Shown one piece after another: positions 1 to 8,601 of a stretch of 64,000 bases of DNA. The translations under genes and the position numbers were made by a program. The notes below the pieces were generated by a model, which had not been told where the DNA came from, did no database searches, and worked only from the letters and a program-made list of their open reading frames with translations. Each line of letters begins with the position of its first letter. The first letter of the stretch is position 1. Origin of the DNA: Sphingomonas faeni (lineage in GTDB: Bacteria > Pseudomonadota > Alphaproteobacteria > Sphingomonadales > Sphingomonadaceae); the NCBI RefSeq assembly GCF_030817315.1, contig NZ_JAUSZF010000001.1, positions 64,501 through 128,500 on the forward strand, in the 5' to 3' direction.

Positions 1-419
1 GCCGCGGCGGCCAGCGCGCTTTGGGTTTGGACGCGCTGAAATACCTGGGAAGGCTCTACTGGTACACGGTCGAGTTCGGCCTGATCGCCGAACCCGAAGG
101 CCTGCGCATCTACGGCTCCGGCATCGTCTCCAGCTTCGCCGAAACCCGCTTCGCGCTCGACGATCCAAGCCCCAACCGAATCGCGCTAGACCTCGCCCGC
201 GTGATGCGGACCGAATACCGGATCGACGATTTCCAGCAGAACTACTTCGTCATCCCGAGCTTCGACGAATTGCTGCGGCTAACGGTAGAGACGGACTTCG
301 CGCCGCTGTACGAGGAGCTGAAGGCGCTCCCGGATATCCCGGTCGCGCGCATCGAGCCGGGTGACGTGGTGCTGACCGAAGGTACGCAGGCGTACGCGAA
401 GGCGAAACTCGGCGCGTAA
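1..419 (+). CDS. phhA: Phenylalanine 4-monooxygenase, 3' part (truncated by window edge)
   Basis: This is the C-terminal part of an aromatic amino acid hydroxylase, the enzyme that converts phenylalanine to tyrosine with tetrahydropterin, iron and oxygen. The frame is open from base 3 through the window edge, so the true start lies upstream. The visible part carries the family stretch WYTVEFGLI followed by LRIYGSGIVSS, which belongs to the catalytic domain core, and ends in a helical tail rich in Glu and Leu. Bacterial PhhA proteins are near 260-300 residues, so about half is missing. A palindromic repeat follows 15 bases after the stop. The assignment is firm; only the N-terminus is unseen. 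Confidence 0.9.
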   Translation, partial: RGGQRALGLDALKYLGRLYWYTVEFGLIAEPEGLRIYGSGIVSSFAETRFALDDPSPNRIALDLARVMRTEYRIDDFQQNYFVIPSFDELLRLTVETDFAPLYEELKALPDIPVARIEPGDVVLTEGTQAYAKAKLGA

Positions 420-434
420 CAAATAATAAAGAAG

Positions 435-528
435 CACCACCCCGGCGAAGGCCGGGGCCCAATTGGGTGAACTTCCGAGATAGAACCGCACCGCTATCCC
501 AATTGGGCCCCGGCCTCCGCCGGGGTGG
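435..528. repeat. Palindromic element, family A (short form)
   Basis: Left arm 435-466 and right arm 498-528 are near-perfect inverted copies built around CCCCGGCGAAGGCCGGGG and CCCAATTGGG. The 31-base centre (GAACTTCCGAGATAG and onward) closely matches the sequence just before and over the start codon of the GIY-YIG gene in the long element at 10916-11294. It could fold into a long hairpin and end transcription of the hydroxylase gene. Confidence 0.85.
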
Positions 529-578
529 AGCCAGAAGTGAGGTGAGGGCGGCAACATCCTAATAGTGGAGGGGGCTCG

Positions 579-1526
579 TCAAATATCCAAAGCCCACCCA
601 TCACGCCCCTTAGGATCGAACGGCCCCTCCGCCACGAACCGCACCGCCCCCGCGCGCAACCGAAGCACACTCCAATCCCCCCGCCGGTCGACCGCCTCGA
701 GCGAACACCCGCAAGCCTCATACGCCGCGACAACCCCAGCCCGCTGAGTCTCCAGCAACCCGGCAAGAACGACAGTCGCCCCCACATCCGAAATCGAAGC
801 AATCTCCGGCGCCATCGAAACCAGCGGCCCCGCCAGAATATTCGCAATCACCAGATCATACGGCGCCCGAGCAACGATCGCATCGTCCAGCGTACCGTCG
901 GCAACCACCAGGTCGATCCCCTCGACCCCGTTCAACCCAGCATTCTCGTGCGTAACGTCGATCGAGACCGGATCGATATCCGTCCCCATCACCTTGGCCC
1001 CAGGCCAAAGATGCGCCGCCGCAAACGCGAGCAACCCCGTCCCGGTCCCGATATCGATCACGTTGGCAAAGTCCGCATCCGCCAACCCGTCGAGCATAGC
1101 CAGACACCCGCTGGTCGTCTCGTGATGCCCCGTCCCGAACGCCCGGCTAGCCTCGATCAGGAACGCCCGCTTGTCCGCGGGCACCGCGCCCGCATGCGCC
1201 CCGGTATGCACGAAGAACCGCCCGACCGACAAAGGCTCGAGCCCAGCCTGGCTCATCGTCACCCAGTCCGCATCGCCCAACCGCTCGACCGCGATCGCCG
1301 CCCCCGCCGCGCTCGGCACCAGCGCGCGCACCGCCGCGATCGTCTCCGCCGCCGGCTCATGCTCGAAATACGCATCGAGCCGCCACGACTCGACGTCGTC
1401 CTCGATCTCCTCGGTCGTCATCAGCACGGCGTCGCCCGGAATCGCGTCACCCAGGTCGTCGCTCGCATCGATCGCCTCGGCTTCCGCCCGCGTGCAGGGG
1501 AGGGTAAGCTTCCAGCTATCGGACAT
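579..1526 (-). CDS. prmA: Ribosomal protein L11 methyltransferase
   Basis: PrmA methylates lysines and the N-terminus of ribosomal protein L11 using S-adenosylmethionine. The protein has a variable N-terminal substrate-binding domain, then the class I methyltransferase fold with the SAM-binding run VIDIGTGTGLLAF near the middle, the acidic residue of MGTDIDPVS, and the NILAGPL motif typical of this family. I prefer the ATG at 1526 (MSDSWK...), which gives 315 residues; an in-frame ATG at 1538 would add MGRA. The start overlaps the end of the upstream SDR gene by 11 bases, so the two are probably translationally coupled. Confidence 0.92.
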   Translation of the reverse strand: MSDSWKLTLPCTRAEAEAIDASDDLGDAIPGDAVLMTTEEIEDDVESWRLDAYFEHEPAAETIAAVRALVPSAAGAAIAVERLGDADWVTMSQAGLEPLSVGRFFVHTGAHAGAVPADKRAFLIEASRAFGTGHHETTSGCLAMLDGLADADFANVIDIGTGTGLLAFAAAHLWPGAKVMGTDIDPVSIDVTHENAGLNGVEGIDLVVADGTLDDAIVARAPYDLVIANILAGPLVSMAPEIASISDVGATVVLAGLLETQRAGVVAAYEACGCSLEAVDRRGDWSVLRLRAGAVRFVAEGPFDPKGRDGWALDI

Positions 1527-2205
1527 AGCTCGCCCCATTCACGTCGATCACCGAGCCCGTCATCGAAGCCGGTGCCTCCAGCGCGCAATAGCGTGCGACC
1601 GACGCGACCTCCGCCGGATCGGCAACCTTGCCGAGCGGAATATCCGCCAGCAAAGCATCGCCCCCACGGCTCGAAAGATAATCCTCCGCCATCCCGGTCA
1701 TCGTGAACCCGGGACACACCGCGAATGCGAGGATACCCTCCCGAGCATAGCCCCGAGCGATCGTCTTGGTCATCGCTACCATGCCCGCCTTCGACGCGGC
1801 ATAATGCCAATGCGCCGGCGAATCCCCGCGATACGCCGCCCGACTCGCGATGTTGACGATCCGCCCACCGACACCGCGCGCCTGCCAATGCAGCACCGCC
1901 AACCGGCAAAGCTCGGCGGACGCGGTCAGGTTGATCCGCATCGTCCGCTCCCACTGCGCGGTCCAGTCGTCGTCCGCGAGGGGTGATGCCTCGAACACCC
2001 CCGCATTGTTGATCAGCACGTCGATCGCGCCGCCAGCCTGCTCCAACGCCGCGTTCCACAACGCAGTCGGCGCCGCAGGATCGGCGAAGTCGGCCGGGAT
2101 ACCGCTAGCGGTCCCATGCCCGATGACGGAGGCGCCGGCGTCGGTCAGCGCCACATGAATGGCCGCGCCGATGCCCCGGCTCGAGCCTGTAAGAAGAATG
2201 GTCAT
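1516..2205 (-). CDS. SDR family oxidoreductase (3-oxoacyl-ACP reductase-like)
   Basis: A 229-residue classical short-chain dehydrogenase. It shows the nucleotide-binding motif TGSSRGIGAAI at the N-terminus, NNAG near residue 90, and the catalytic YAASK motif (Tyr and Lys) preceded by an active-site Ser in NIASRAAY. The C-terminal GSVIDVNGA stretch is typical of FabG-like reductases. The specific substrate cannot be read from sequence. It overlaps prmA at its 3' end and starts near a divergent gap leading to sdhC. Confidence 0.88.
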   Translation of the reverse strand: MTILLTGSSRGIGAAIHVALTDAGASVIGHGTASGIPADFADPAAPTALWNAALEQAGGAIDVLINNAGVFEASPLADDDWTAQWERTMRINLTASAELCRLAVLHWQARGVGGRIVNIASRAAYRGDSPAHWHYAASKAGMVAMTKTIARGYAREGILAFAVCPGFTMTGMAEDYLSSRGGDALLADIPLGKVADPAEVASVARYCALEAPASMTGSVIDVNGASYVR

Positions 2206-2269
2206 GCCGAAGCCTTTAGCGCGCGCCGAACAGTCCCGTCACCCCGAACCCGCGGAAGACAACCCGCAA

Positions 2270-2407
2270 CTAGGCCGCAACCTTTGCGACGACATCGCCC
2301 GCGTTGTTCTTCAAGTTGCTGAGCCGCCCATCGAGCACGTCGAACCCGCGACCCACCCCGTCGATCCCGGTCGCGACCGTCTCATCGCCCTTCTCCGAGA
2401 TTGTCAT
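2270..2407 (-). CDS. Possible 45-residue small protein
   Basis: An ATG-initiated frame of 45 codons reads MTISEKGDETVATGIDG and then a charged, helix-compatible stretch ending KNNAGDVVAKVAA. It sits in the 325-base gap between the SDR gene and sdhC, which otherwise shows no gene. There is no clear Shine-Dalgarno sequence, and I recognise no family. The even, low-complexity-free composition is what makes it worth listing. It may equally be a chance frame in GC-rich DNA. Confidence 0.3.
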   Translation of the reverse strand: MTISEKGDETVATGIDGVGRGFDVLDGRLSNLKNNAGDVVAKVAA

Positions 2408-2530
2408 GGGTTATCGGACCGCGCCCAATGGGTTGCATCGCAGCACGCGGTGGCTAATAGGTCGCCCGATCTATATATTGTGGACCAAGATAATTTTGGT
2501 TCGTCATCTTCTGGTTCGAGGACTCCGCCC

Positions 2531-2941
2531 TTGGCATCGCGCAACCCGGCACGCCCGCTCTCTCCCCATCTGCAGGTCTATAAATGGGGCCCGCACATGC
2601 TGGTCTCGATCCTGCACCGCGCGACCGGCAGCGGGATGGCGACCGTCGGCAGCCTGCTGCTCGTCTGGTGGCTCGCCGCGATCGCCGCGGGTGATCAGGC
2701 CTATGCGACCTTCGTCGACGTGTTCACCACCGACACCGGTGGCCTCAACATCCTCGGCTACGTCATCGGAGTCGGCCTGACGCTGTCGCTGTTCCAGCAC
2801 ATGATGAGCGGCATCCGTCACATGGTGCTCGATATCGGTGCCGGCTACGAACTGAAGCGGAACAAGATGGGCGCGCTCGCGACGATGGTCGCATCGGTAG
2901 CGCTGACGATCGTGTTCTGGCTCTACATGGGGATCAAGTAA
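2531..2941 (+). CDS. sdhC: Succinate dehydrogenase cytochrome b556 subunit
   Basis: SdhC is one of two membrane anchors of complex II and helps bind heme b and ubiquinone. The protein begins LASRNPARPLSPHLQVYKW and carries the family motif SILHRATGSG, three hydrophobic helices, and the conserved LFQHMMSGIRHMVLD heme/quinone region. I place the start at TTG 2531 because GAGGA at 2518-2522 lies 8 bases ahead and the length (136 residues) fits the family; longer upstream starts would add unrelated residues. Its stop overlaps the sdhD start (TAATG). Confidence 0.9.
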   Translation: MASRNPARPLSPHLQVYKWGPHMLVSILHRATGSGMATVGSLLLVWWLAAIAAGDQAYATFVDVFTTDTGGLNILGYVIGVGLTLSLFQHMMSGIRHMVLDIGAGYELKRNKMGALATMVASVALTIVFWLYMGIK

Positions 2942-3327
2942 TGGGTTCGGGTACGGCAATCGGTCGCGTCCGCGGCCTCGGCAGCGCTAAACACGGCACG
3001 CTTCACTGGTGGCGGCAGCGGCTGACCGCGGGCTCGAACCTGTTCCTGATGCTCTGGCTGATGATCTCGGTCGCGCGGATGCCGGGTTACGACTACGCAG
3101 CGGTCCATATGTGGCTGCAATCCGCCTGGGCCGCTGTGCCGATGGCGCTGTTGATCGCGTCCGTGTTCTATCATTTCCGTCTCGGTCTCCAGGTCGTGAT
3201 CGAGGATTACCAGCATGGTGAAAGCCGCGTCGTGGCGATGATCCTCCTCAACCTGTTCACCTTCACGCTGGGCGGCATCGCCCTGTTCGCGATCCTGAAG
3301 GTCGCCTTCTCCGGAGCCCCCGCCTGA
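2941..3327 (+). CDS. sdhD: Succinate dehydrogenase hydrophobic membrane anchor subunit
   Basis: SdhD pairs with SdhC to anchor succinate dehydrogenase in the inner membrane. The 128-residue product has three predicted membrane helices and the [15 protein letters not shown] stretch, which is typical of alphaproteobacterial SdhD and includes residues near the quinone site. The start overlaps the sdhC stop by one base and the stop overlaps the sdhA start by one base, so sdhC, sdhD and sdhA form one coupled operon. Confidence 0.92.
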   Translation: MGSGTAIGRVRGLGSAKHGTLHWWRQRLTAGSNLFLMLWLMISVARMPGYDYAAVHMWLQSAWAAVPMALLIASVFYHFRLGLQVVIEDYQHGESRVVAMILLNLFTFTLGGIALFAILKVAFSGAPA

Positions 3328-5129
3328 TGTCTGCTGCCTACAAGATCATCGATCATACCTATGATGCGGTCGTCGTCGGTGCCGGCGGTTCCGGCCTGCG
3401 CGCCACGATGGGTATCGCCGAGAGCGGCCTGAAGACCGCATGCATCACCAAGGTCTTCCCGACCCGTTCGCACACCGTTGCAGCGCAGGGTGGTATCGCC
3501 GCCTCGCTCGGCAACAACTCGCCGGATCACTGGACCTGGCACATGTTCGACACCGTCAAGGGTTCGGACTGGCTCGGCGACCAGGACGCGATCGAGTATC
3601 TCTGCCGCGAGGCGCCTCAGGCGGTCTACGAGCTCGAACACGCCGGCATGCCGTTCAGCCGTAACGAGAACGGCACGATCTATCAGCGTCCGTTCGGCGG
3701 TCACATGCAGAACATGGGCGAGGGGCCGCCGGTCCAGCGCACCGCCGCCGCCGCCGACCGCACCGGCCACGCGATGCTCCACGCGCTGTATCAGCAGAGC
3801 CTGAAGTACAATACGGACTTCTTCGTCGAGTATTTCGCGCTCGACCTGATCATGGAGAACGGCGTCTGCCGCGGAGTTATCGCGCTGTGCATGGAAGACG
3901 GCTCGATCCACCGCTTCCGCAGCCACCAGACCGTGCTCGCGACCGGCGGTTACGGCCGCGTTTATTTCTCGGCGACCTCGGCGCACACCTGCACCGGTGA
4001 CGGCAACGCGATGGTGCTCCGCGCCGGCTTGCCGCTCCAGGACATGGAGTTCGTCCAGTTCCACCCGACCGGTATCTACGGCGCGGGCGTGCTCATCACC
4101 GAGGGCGCACGCGGTGAGGGCGGTTACCTGACCAACTCCGAGGGTGAGCGCTTCATGGAGCGCTATGCCCCGTCGGCCAAGGACCTCGCTTCGCGCGACG
4201 TCGTCAGCCGCTCGATGGCGCTAGAAATGCGTGAAGGCCGCGGCGTCGGCAAGAACGGCGACCACATCTTCCTGCACCTCGATCACATCGATCCCAAGGT
4301 GCTCGCCGAGCGCCTGCCCGGCATCACGGAGACCGGCAAGGTCTTCGCCGGCGTCGACCTCACGCGCCAGCCGCTGCCGGTCACGCCGACGGTGCATTAC
4401 AACATGGGCGGCATCCCGACCAACTTCCACGGCGAGGTCGTCAACCTTGTCGACGGCAACCCCGACGCGGTCGTCCCCGGCCTGTTCGCGGTCGGTGAAG
4501 CGGCCTGCGTCTCCGTCCACGGCGCCAACCGCCTCGGCTCGAACAGCCTGATCGATCTCGTGGTGTTCGGTCGCGCGACCGGCCTGCGCATCAAGGACAC
4601 GCTCAAGCCAGGCACGAGCCATGCCCCGCTGCCCAAGGGTTCCGAGGAACTGGCGCTGACGCGTCTCGATACGTTCCGCAATGCGTCGGGCGGTTCGCCC
4701 ACCGCGCAGATCCGTCTCGACATGCAGCAGACCATGCAGAAGCATTGCGCCGTGTTCCGCGACACCGAGTTGCTGAACCAGGGCGTCGAGAAGATGGCCG
4801 GGATCTACACCCGGATGACCGACGTCGGCGTGAAGGATCGCAGCATGATCTGGAACACCGATCTGGTCGAGACGATGGAGCTCGACAATCTGATCGGCCA
4901 GGCGGTCGTGACGATGAACTCGGCCGCCAACCGCACCGAGTCGCGCGGCGCGCACATGCACGAGGATTTCCCCGAGCGCGACGACGCCAACTGGATGAAG
5001 CACACCATCACCACCTTCGACGGCTGGGGCGGCAAGGGCGGCGAGACCAAGATCGATTTCCGCCCGGTCCACGACTACACGCTCACCGACGACATCGACT
5101 ACATCAAGCCCAAGAAGCGGGTATATTGA
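3327..5129 (+). CDS. sdhA: Succinate dehydrogenase flavoprotein subunit
   Basis: SdhA oxidises succinate to fumarate on a covalently bound FAD. The 600-residue product has the dinucleotide motif GAGGSGLRA near residue 18, the FAD-linking His49 in [10 protein letters not shown], the HPTGIYG and EGARGEGG active-site stretches, and the [12 protein letters not shown]-terminal FAD motif. Length and order match the family. It follows sdhD with a one-base overlap. The iron-sulfur partner sdhB is not next; it lies about 1.9 kb downstream after four unrelated genes. Confidence 0.97.
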   Translation: MSAAYKIIDHTYDAVVVGAGGSGLRATMGIAESGLKTACITKVFPTRSHTVAAQGGIAASLGNNSPDHWTWHMFDTVKGSDWLGDQDAIEYLCREAPQAVYELEHAGMPFSRNENGTIYQRPFGGHMQNMGEGPPVQRTAAAADRTGHAMLHALYQQSLKYNTDFFVEYFALDLIMENGVCRGVIALCMEDGSIHRFRSHQTVLATGGYGRVYFSATSAHTCTGDGNAMVLRAGLPLQDMEFVQFHPTGIYGAGVLITEGARGEGGYLTNSEGERFMERYAPSAKDLASRDVVSRSMALEMREGRGVGKNGDHIFLHLDHIDPKVLAERLPGITETGKVFAGVDLTRQPLPVTPTVHYNMGGIPTNFHGEVVNLVDGNPDAVVPGLFAVGEAACVSVHGANRLGSNSLIDLVVFGRATGLRIKDTLKPGTSHAPLPKGSEELALTRLDTFRNASGGSPTAQIRLDMQQTMQKHCAVFRDTELLNQGVEKMAGIYTRMTDVGVKDRSMIWNTDLVETMELDNLIGQAVVTMNSAANRTESRGAHMHEDFPERDDANWMKHTITTFDGWGGKGGETKIDFRPVHDYTLTDDIDYIKPKKRVY

Positions 5130-5147
5130 TGAAGCGGGTAAACTGAT
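5114..5147 (+). repeat. 17-bp tandem duplication across the sdhA stop
   Basis: The unit GAAGCGGGTATATTGAT (5114-5130) is followed at once by GAAGCGGGTAAACTGAT (5131-5147), differing at two bases. The first copy holds the last sdhA codons and stop; the second supplies the TGATG that contains the start of the next small gene. Confidence 0.85.
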
Positions 5148-5418
5148 GATCTGGGCCATCATCGCGATCGGGTTCCTCGTGCCCGTCGCGGTGGGGCTCC
5201 TGACACGCTTCCAACCGATGATCGCCGGCTTCCTATGGCCGGCAGTCGTCGCCATCCTGACCGCGATCTACGTCTACGGCATAGAAACCCGAGGCATGGG
5301 CGAAGAACCCCAAAAGATAGCAATAACCTTTTACGCGCTCTTCTCGCTCGTAGGCGGAGTCCCCGGCGGCCTCATAGGCTGGATCCTCCAGCACAAACGT
5401 ACGAACCGGGAAGCGTAA
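5146..5418 (+). CDS. Small membrane protein of unknown function
   Basis: A 90-residue protein with three hydrophobic segments (about residues 2-20, 27-45 and 60-83) separated by a short charged loop (ETRGMGEEPQK) and ending in a basic tail. It starts 16 bases after the sdhA stop, inside a short tandem duplication, and runs in the same direction, so it is probably transcribed with sdhCDA. I do not recognise a family. Its position could mean a helper role for complex II, but nothing in the sequence proves this. Confidence 0.7.
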   Translation: MIWAIIAIGFLVPVAVGLLTRFQPMIAGFLWPAVVAILTAIYVYGIETRGMGEEPQKIAITFYALFSLVGGVPGGLIGWILQHKRTNREA

Positions 5419-5442
5419 AGCCCCCCCCCAACCCACGGGTCC

Positions 5443-5550
5443 CCCCTCCCTGAAAGGGAGGGGCCGGGGGTGGGTCGGCCAGCTCGAGTCACCCCGACAG
5501 CGTCAAGAGGAACCCGACCCACCCCCAACCCCTCCCTTCCAGGGAGGGGC
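5443..5550. repeat. Palindromic element, family D
   Basis: An inverted repeat with arms CCCTCCCTGAAAGGGAGGGG and its complement, each also carrying GGGGGTGGGT/ACCCACCCCC. The same element occurs at 36631-36738 and 60950-61052. It separates the sdh-linked small gene from the convergent mazF gene and may serve as a two-way terminator. Confidence 0.85.
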
Positions 5551-5582
5551 GAAGAGGGTTCCGCGATCCCCGACCGCAGCGC

Positions 5583-5900
5583 CTAAACCGCGAACATCTC
5601 CCCAAGCACATCCAGCACCGCGCGGAGAGTCTGCGCGTCGATCCGCCCCAACCGCTTGATCAACCGCCCGCGATCGATCGTCCGCATCTGATCCGGTAGC
5701 ACCAACCCGCTCGTCCCCTTGAACGTCACCGCCACCCGAAACGGCGCCGGGTGGCTCCCCGTCGTCAACGGCGCGACGATCGCCGTCCGCAGATGATCGT
5801 TCATCTCGTCGGGCGAAACGACAAGGCACGGCCGCGTCTTCTGAATCTCGCTCCCGACCGTCGGATCGAGCGCCGCCAGCCAGATATCACCCCGCTTCAC
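5583..5900 (-). CDS. mazF: MazF/PemK family toxin (endoribonuclease)
   Basis: A 105-residue protein of the MazF/PemK fold, which usually cleaves mRNA at short sequences. It has the N-terminal GDIWLAALDPTVGSE strand-loop, the KTRPCLVVSPD stretch with the conserved Arg-Pro, and the central PFRVAV and LPDQMRTID motifs that form the active-site surface. It lies 7 bases behind a MazE-like antitoxin gene, which is the usual order. Recognition sequence and activity cannot be inferred from sequence alone. Confidence 0.9.
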   Translation of the reverse strand: MKRGDIWLAALDPTVGSEIQKTRPCLVVSPDEMNDHLRTAIVAPLTTGSHPAPFRVAVTFKGTSGLVLPDQMRTIDRGRLIKRLGRIDAQTLRAVLDVLGEMFAV

Positions 5901-5907
5901 GTGCCGC

Positions 5908-6159
5908 TCACCACGTCAGTGTCGCGTCGTCGGCAACGCCGACGCCGAGCCATTCCTGCTCTTCGCCGGTTGCAGCAAGTCCGGCGGCAGCGTCGGCCCA
6001 ACCGTCCCGCGCGACCCGCTCGGCCGGTGTCGCGATCAGCTTGCCGTCCTCGACGCGCAAATCCATCGCCGCGCCGGTAGTGACGCCGATCGCCCCCAGG
6101 ATCGACCGCGGCACGATCATCCCGGTTGAATTACCCATCTTCCGCAATGACGTTCGCAT
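5908..6159 (-). CDS. mazE: AbrB/MazE-type antitoxin
   Basis: An 83-residue antitoxin. The N-terminal half is an AbrB-like swapped-hairpin DNA-binding domain (KMGNSTGMIVPRSIL, then LRVEDGKLIATP); the acidic C-terminal half (residues about 50-83) is the expected toxin-wrapping tail. Such proteins repress their own promoter, so the 129-base gap between this gene and the divergent ClpP-like gene probably holds the operator. With mazF it forms a type II module placed between sdhA and sdhB. Confidence 0.87.
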   Translation of the reverse strand: MRTSLRKMGNSTGMIVPRSILGAIGVTTGAAMDLRVEDGKLIATPAERVARDGWADAAAGLAATGEEQEWLGVGVADDATLTW

Positions 6160-6288
6160 CGTAAATTCCCTTCGCTCGCACCGATACCATCAGCAGCGCG
6201 TGCTTACAAAGTTATAACGATATCCCGAATATGCTGATATGCCGCAACCCAACCGGAACCCACTCCCCCCGCAAAAGTTAGCCGCGGC

Positions 6289-6870
6289 ATGACCGACACA
6301 TCCCCCGCCTCGAACGCCCGCAACTACCCGCTGCTGGCCGCCCCCCACGTCCACCTCCACGGCCCCGTCGACGACGCAATGTACGACACTTTCAAGTCGC
6401 AACTCGTCGCCGCCCCCACCGAAGGTCCGCTCGTCGTCTCGATCACCACCCTCGGCGGCGACCCCGAAGTCGCGCGCGCGATGGGCGACAACATCCGCCT
6501 GCTCCGCGAATACACCGACCGCGAGACGCTCTTCCTCGGCAAGGTCGCGGTCTATTCCGCTGGCGCGACGTTCATGTCCGCCTTCCCGGTCGACAGCCGT
6601 TTCCTGACGCGCGGCAGCCGTATCATGATCCACGAGCGCCAGATGCAGAGCACGATCGAGCTCAACGGCCCGCTCAACACGCTGTCCTACGCGCTCAAGG
6701 CCAAGCTCCACGAGATCGAGGACTCGATCAACATCCAGGAGGAAGGCTTCCGCGCGATCGTCGAGGGCTCGAAGGTATCGCTGGAGGAGCTGAAGAAGAA
6801 GGCCCCCTCCAACTGGTACATCGAGGCCGAAGAGGCGCGCGACCTCGGTCTCATCCTCGATATCATCTGA
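6289..6870 (+). CDS. ClpP-like serine peptidase (S14 family)
   Basis: A 193-residue member of the ClpP/crotonase fold. Ser90 ([10 protein letters not shown]) and His115 (IMIHERQ) are spaced 25 residues apart as in true ClpP, so the nucleophile and base are kept. By hand alignment of the C-terminal segment ([15 protein letters not shown] against RDRFLSAPEAVEYGL), the catalytic Asp position holds Asn175. The protein also lacks an obvious propeptide. It is therefore a ClpP paralogue rather than the housekeeping clpP. It sits between mazEF and sdhB on the plus strand; no Clp ATPase is adjacent. Confidence 0.82.
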   Translation: MTDTSPASNARNYPLLAAPHVHLHGPVDDAMYDTFKSQLVAAPTEGPLVVSITTLGGDPEVARAMGDNIRLLREYTDRETLFLGKVAVYSAGATFMSAFPVDSRFLTRGSRIMIHERQMQSTIELNGPLNTLSYALKAKLHEIEDSINIQEEGFRAIVEGSKVSLEELKKKAPSNWYIEAEEARDLGLILDII

Positions 6871-6949
6871 GCGAACCACGAATGGCGGCACGGCGCGGCG
6901 GGTGACCCATGTTGCACCCGCGAAGCTAAGCGTTTGCGGGCGGGCCCCG

Positions 6950-6979
6950 TGTCATGTATCGGCTCCCATAACCTATAAT
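6950..6979 (+). promoter_or_regulatory. Possible sdhB promoter
   Basis: A perfect TATAAT lies at 6974-6979, 24 bases ahead of the sdhB start. The matching -35 region (TGTCAT, 6950-6955, 18-base spacer) is weak. A separate promoter would fit with sdhB being split from sdhCDA. Confidence 0.35.
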
Positions 6980-7003
6980 CACACCACGGACGGACCGCTC
7001 GCA

Positions 7004-7798
7004 ATGGCCGAATTCTCGCTCCCGAAAAACAGCGTCGTCAAGAAGGGCGTCAAGCACGCCTCTACGAGCCAGGGTTCGGGGGACAGCAAGCGTCTGAAAT
7101 CGTTCAAGGTCTATCGCTACGATCCGGATTCGGGCGAAAACCCGCGCTACGACACGTTCGCGCTCGATCTCGACGATACGGGCCCGATGGTGCTCGACGC
7201 GCTGATCAAGATGAAGAGCGAGCATGACTCCTCGCTTACCTTCCGCCGCTCGTGCCGCGAGGGCATTTGCGGCTCTTGCTCGATGAACATCAACGGCAAG
7301 AACGGCCTCGCCTGCACGACCGCGATCGAGGATTGCAAGGGCGAGGTCCAGATCACGCCGCTGCCGCACATGGACGTGATCAAGGACCTGGTCCCCGATT
7401 TCACGCACTTTTACGCGCAATATTCGTCGATCAAGCCGTGGCTGCAGACCGTCACCCCGCCGCCCTCGGGCAAGGAACGCCTCCAGTCGCCGGAAGACCG
7501 CTCGAAGCTCGACGGCCTGTACGAGTGCATCCTGTGCGCCTGCTGCTCGACCTCGTGCCCGAGCTATTGGTGGAACGCCGACAAATTCCTCGGCCCCGCG
7601 ATCCTGTTGCAGGCCTATCGCTGGCTCGCCGACAGCCGCGACGAGATGACCGGCGAGCGCCTCGACGAACTCGAGGATCCGTTCCGCCTGTACCGCTGCC
7701 ACACCATCATGAACTGCGCGAACGCCTGCCCCAAGGGCCTCAACCCCGCCAAGGCGATCGCCGAGATCAAGAAGATGGAAGCCGAACGGGTCGTCTGA
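7004..7798 (+). CDS. sdhB: Succinate dehydrogenase iron-sulfur subunit
   Basis: SdhB carries electrons from SdhA FAD to quinone through three iron-sulfur clusters. The protein has the 2Fe-2S cysteines in CREGICGSC with a fourth Cys in LACTT, and the 4Fe-4S/3Fe-4S cysteines in [16 protein letters not shown] and [18 protein letters not shown] start it at ATG 7004 ([10 protein letters not shown]), giving 264 residues, the normal length; the longer frame from 6902 adds a tail unlike the family. It is separated from sdhA by a small membrane protein, mazEF and a ClpP-like gene. Confidence 0.95.
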   Translation: MAEFSLPKNSVVKKGVKHASTSQGSGDSKRLKSFKVYRYDPDSGENPRYDTFALDLDDTGPMVLDALIKMKSEHDSSLTFRRSCREGICGSCSMNINGKNGLACTTAIEDCKGEVQITPLPHMDVIKDLVPDFTHFYAQYSSIKPWLQTVTPPPSGKERLQSPEDRSKLDGLYECILCACCSTSCPSYWWNADKFLGPAILLQAYRWLADSRDEMTGERLDELEDPFRLYRCHTIMNCANACPKGLNPAKAIAEIKKMEAERVV

Positions 7799-7894
7799 TC
7801 CGATTGATCGGGGAGGGGGCGTGTTTCACCCCCTGTTCCCAGTCCCAATCCGATTTCCCATCCGGTCCCGCTATCCCGTCCCGCTCCCCCCTCC

Positions 7895-7979
7895 CGTTCG
7901 TGCTGAGCGAAGTCGAAGCACACGCTCGGGGCGGGGGATGGAATTCCCCAATGCCCTTCGACTTCGCTCAGGGCGAACG
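7895..7979. repeat. Palindromic element, family G
   Basis: Inverted arms GTTCGTGCTGAGCGAAGTCG (from 7896) and CTTCGACTTCGCTCAGGGCG (ending near 7979) flank a GC-rich centre. A decayed similar half occurs near 40877-40915. This is a dispersed intergenic palindrome. Confidence 0.75.
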
Positions 7980-8003
7980 GTGTGGGGATCGAAGGACAGG
8001 TTC

Positions 8004-8468
8004 TTGACCACCGCTGCTTCCCAGCCCCATTTCGCCGAAGCCGACGACCCCGCCAACCCCGGCTGGCGGAGCTGGTCGCTCTCCGACCCGACCCGCTTCA
8101 ACACCCTCCTCGGCCCCATGCTCTACCGCGTCGACGGCGCCATCGTCCGCGTCCGCATCACCCCCGAGCATCGCCACTCCAACATCCAGAACAACGTCCA
8201 CGGCGGCGCGCTCCTCGCCTTCATCGACGTAGCCCTGTTCGCAGCCGCAAGAGGCTTCGGCCTGATCACCGCCGGCACCGCGGTCACGCTCGACCTCAAC
8301 ACCCAATTCATCGGCGGCGGTCGCGTTGGCGCACCGATCGAGGCGCAGGTCGAAGTCCTCAAGGAAACCGGCCGCCTCTTGTTCCTCCGGGGCCTCGTGG
8401 TGCAAGGGGACGACGAAACCAAGATCGCCGCCTTCTCGGCCACGATCCGCAAGCCGTCCAAGGGCTAG
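8004..8468 (+). CDS. PaaI-family hotdog thioesterase
   Basis: A 154-residue hotdog-fold acyl-CoA thioesterase. The active-site segment NNVHGGALLAFIDVALFAAA has the HGG turn and the acidic residue on the long helix expected in the PaaI/YdiI group, followed by the VTLDLNTQFIG strand. I choose TTG 8004 as start because GAAGGA (7991-7996) lies 7 bases ahead; upstream codons run into a palindromic repeat. The natural acyl-CoA is unknown. It sits alone between sdhB and zapE, with palindromic elements on both sides. Confidence 0.82.
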   Translation: MTTAASQPHFAEADDPANPGWRSWSLSDPTRFNTLLGPMLYRVDGAIVRVRITPEHRHSNIQNNVHGGALLAFIDVALFAAARGFGLITAGTAVTLDLNTQFIGGGRVGAPIEAQVEVLKETGRLLFLRGLVVQGDDETKIAAFSATIRKPSKG

Positions 8469-8483
8469 CCTCCGCGTATTATA

Positions 8484-8589
8484 CGTTCCCCGGCGAAGGC
8501 CGGGGCCCAGTTGGGAACCGATCATTGTCTAGCGTCGCGCATCGTCACTTCCACCTTTCCACCTGGGCCCCGGCCTTCGCCGGGGAACG
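8484..8589. repeat. Palindromic element, family A
   Basis: Left arm 8484-8515 and right arm 8562-8589 are inverted copies of the CCCCGGCGAAGGCCGGGG core. The 46-base centre does not resemble the GIY-YIG gene. It lies just ahead of the zapE start. Confidence 0.85.
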
Positions 8590-8601
8590 GGAGGTAGAAC
8601 A

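Noticed and set aside
2116..2530. Long upstream extension of sdhC
   Set aside because: The extra residues do not resemble SdhC, and TTG 2531 has a good ribosome site and gives the family length.
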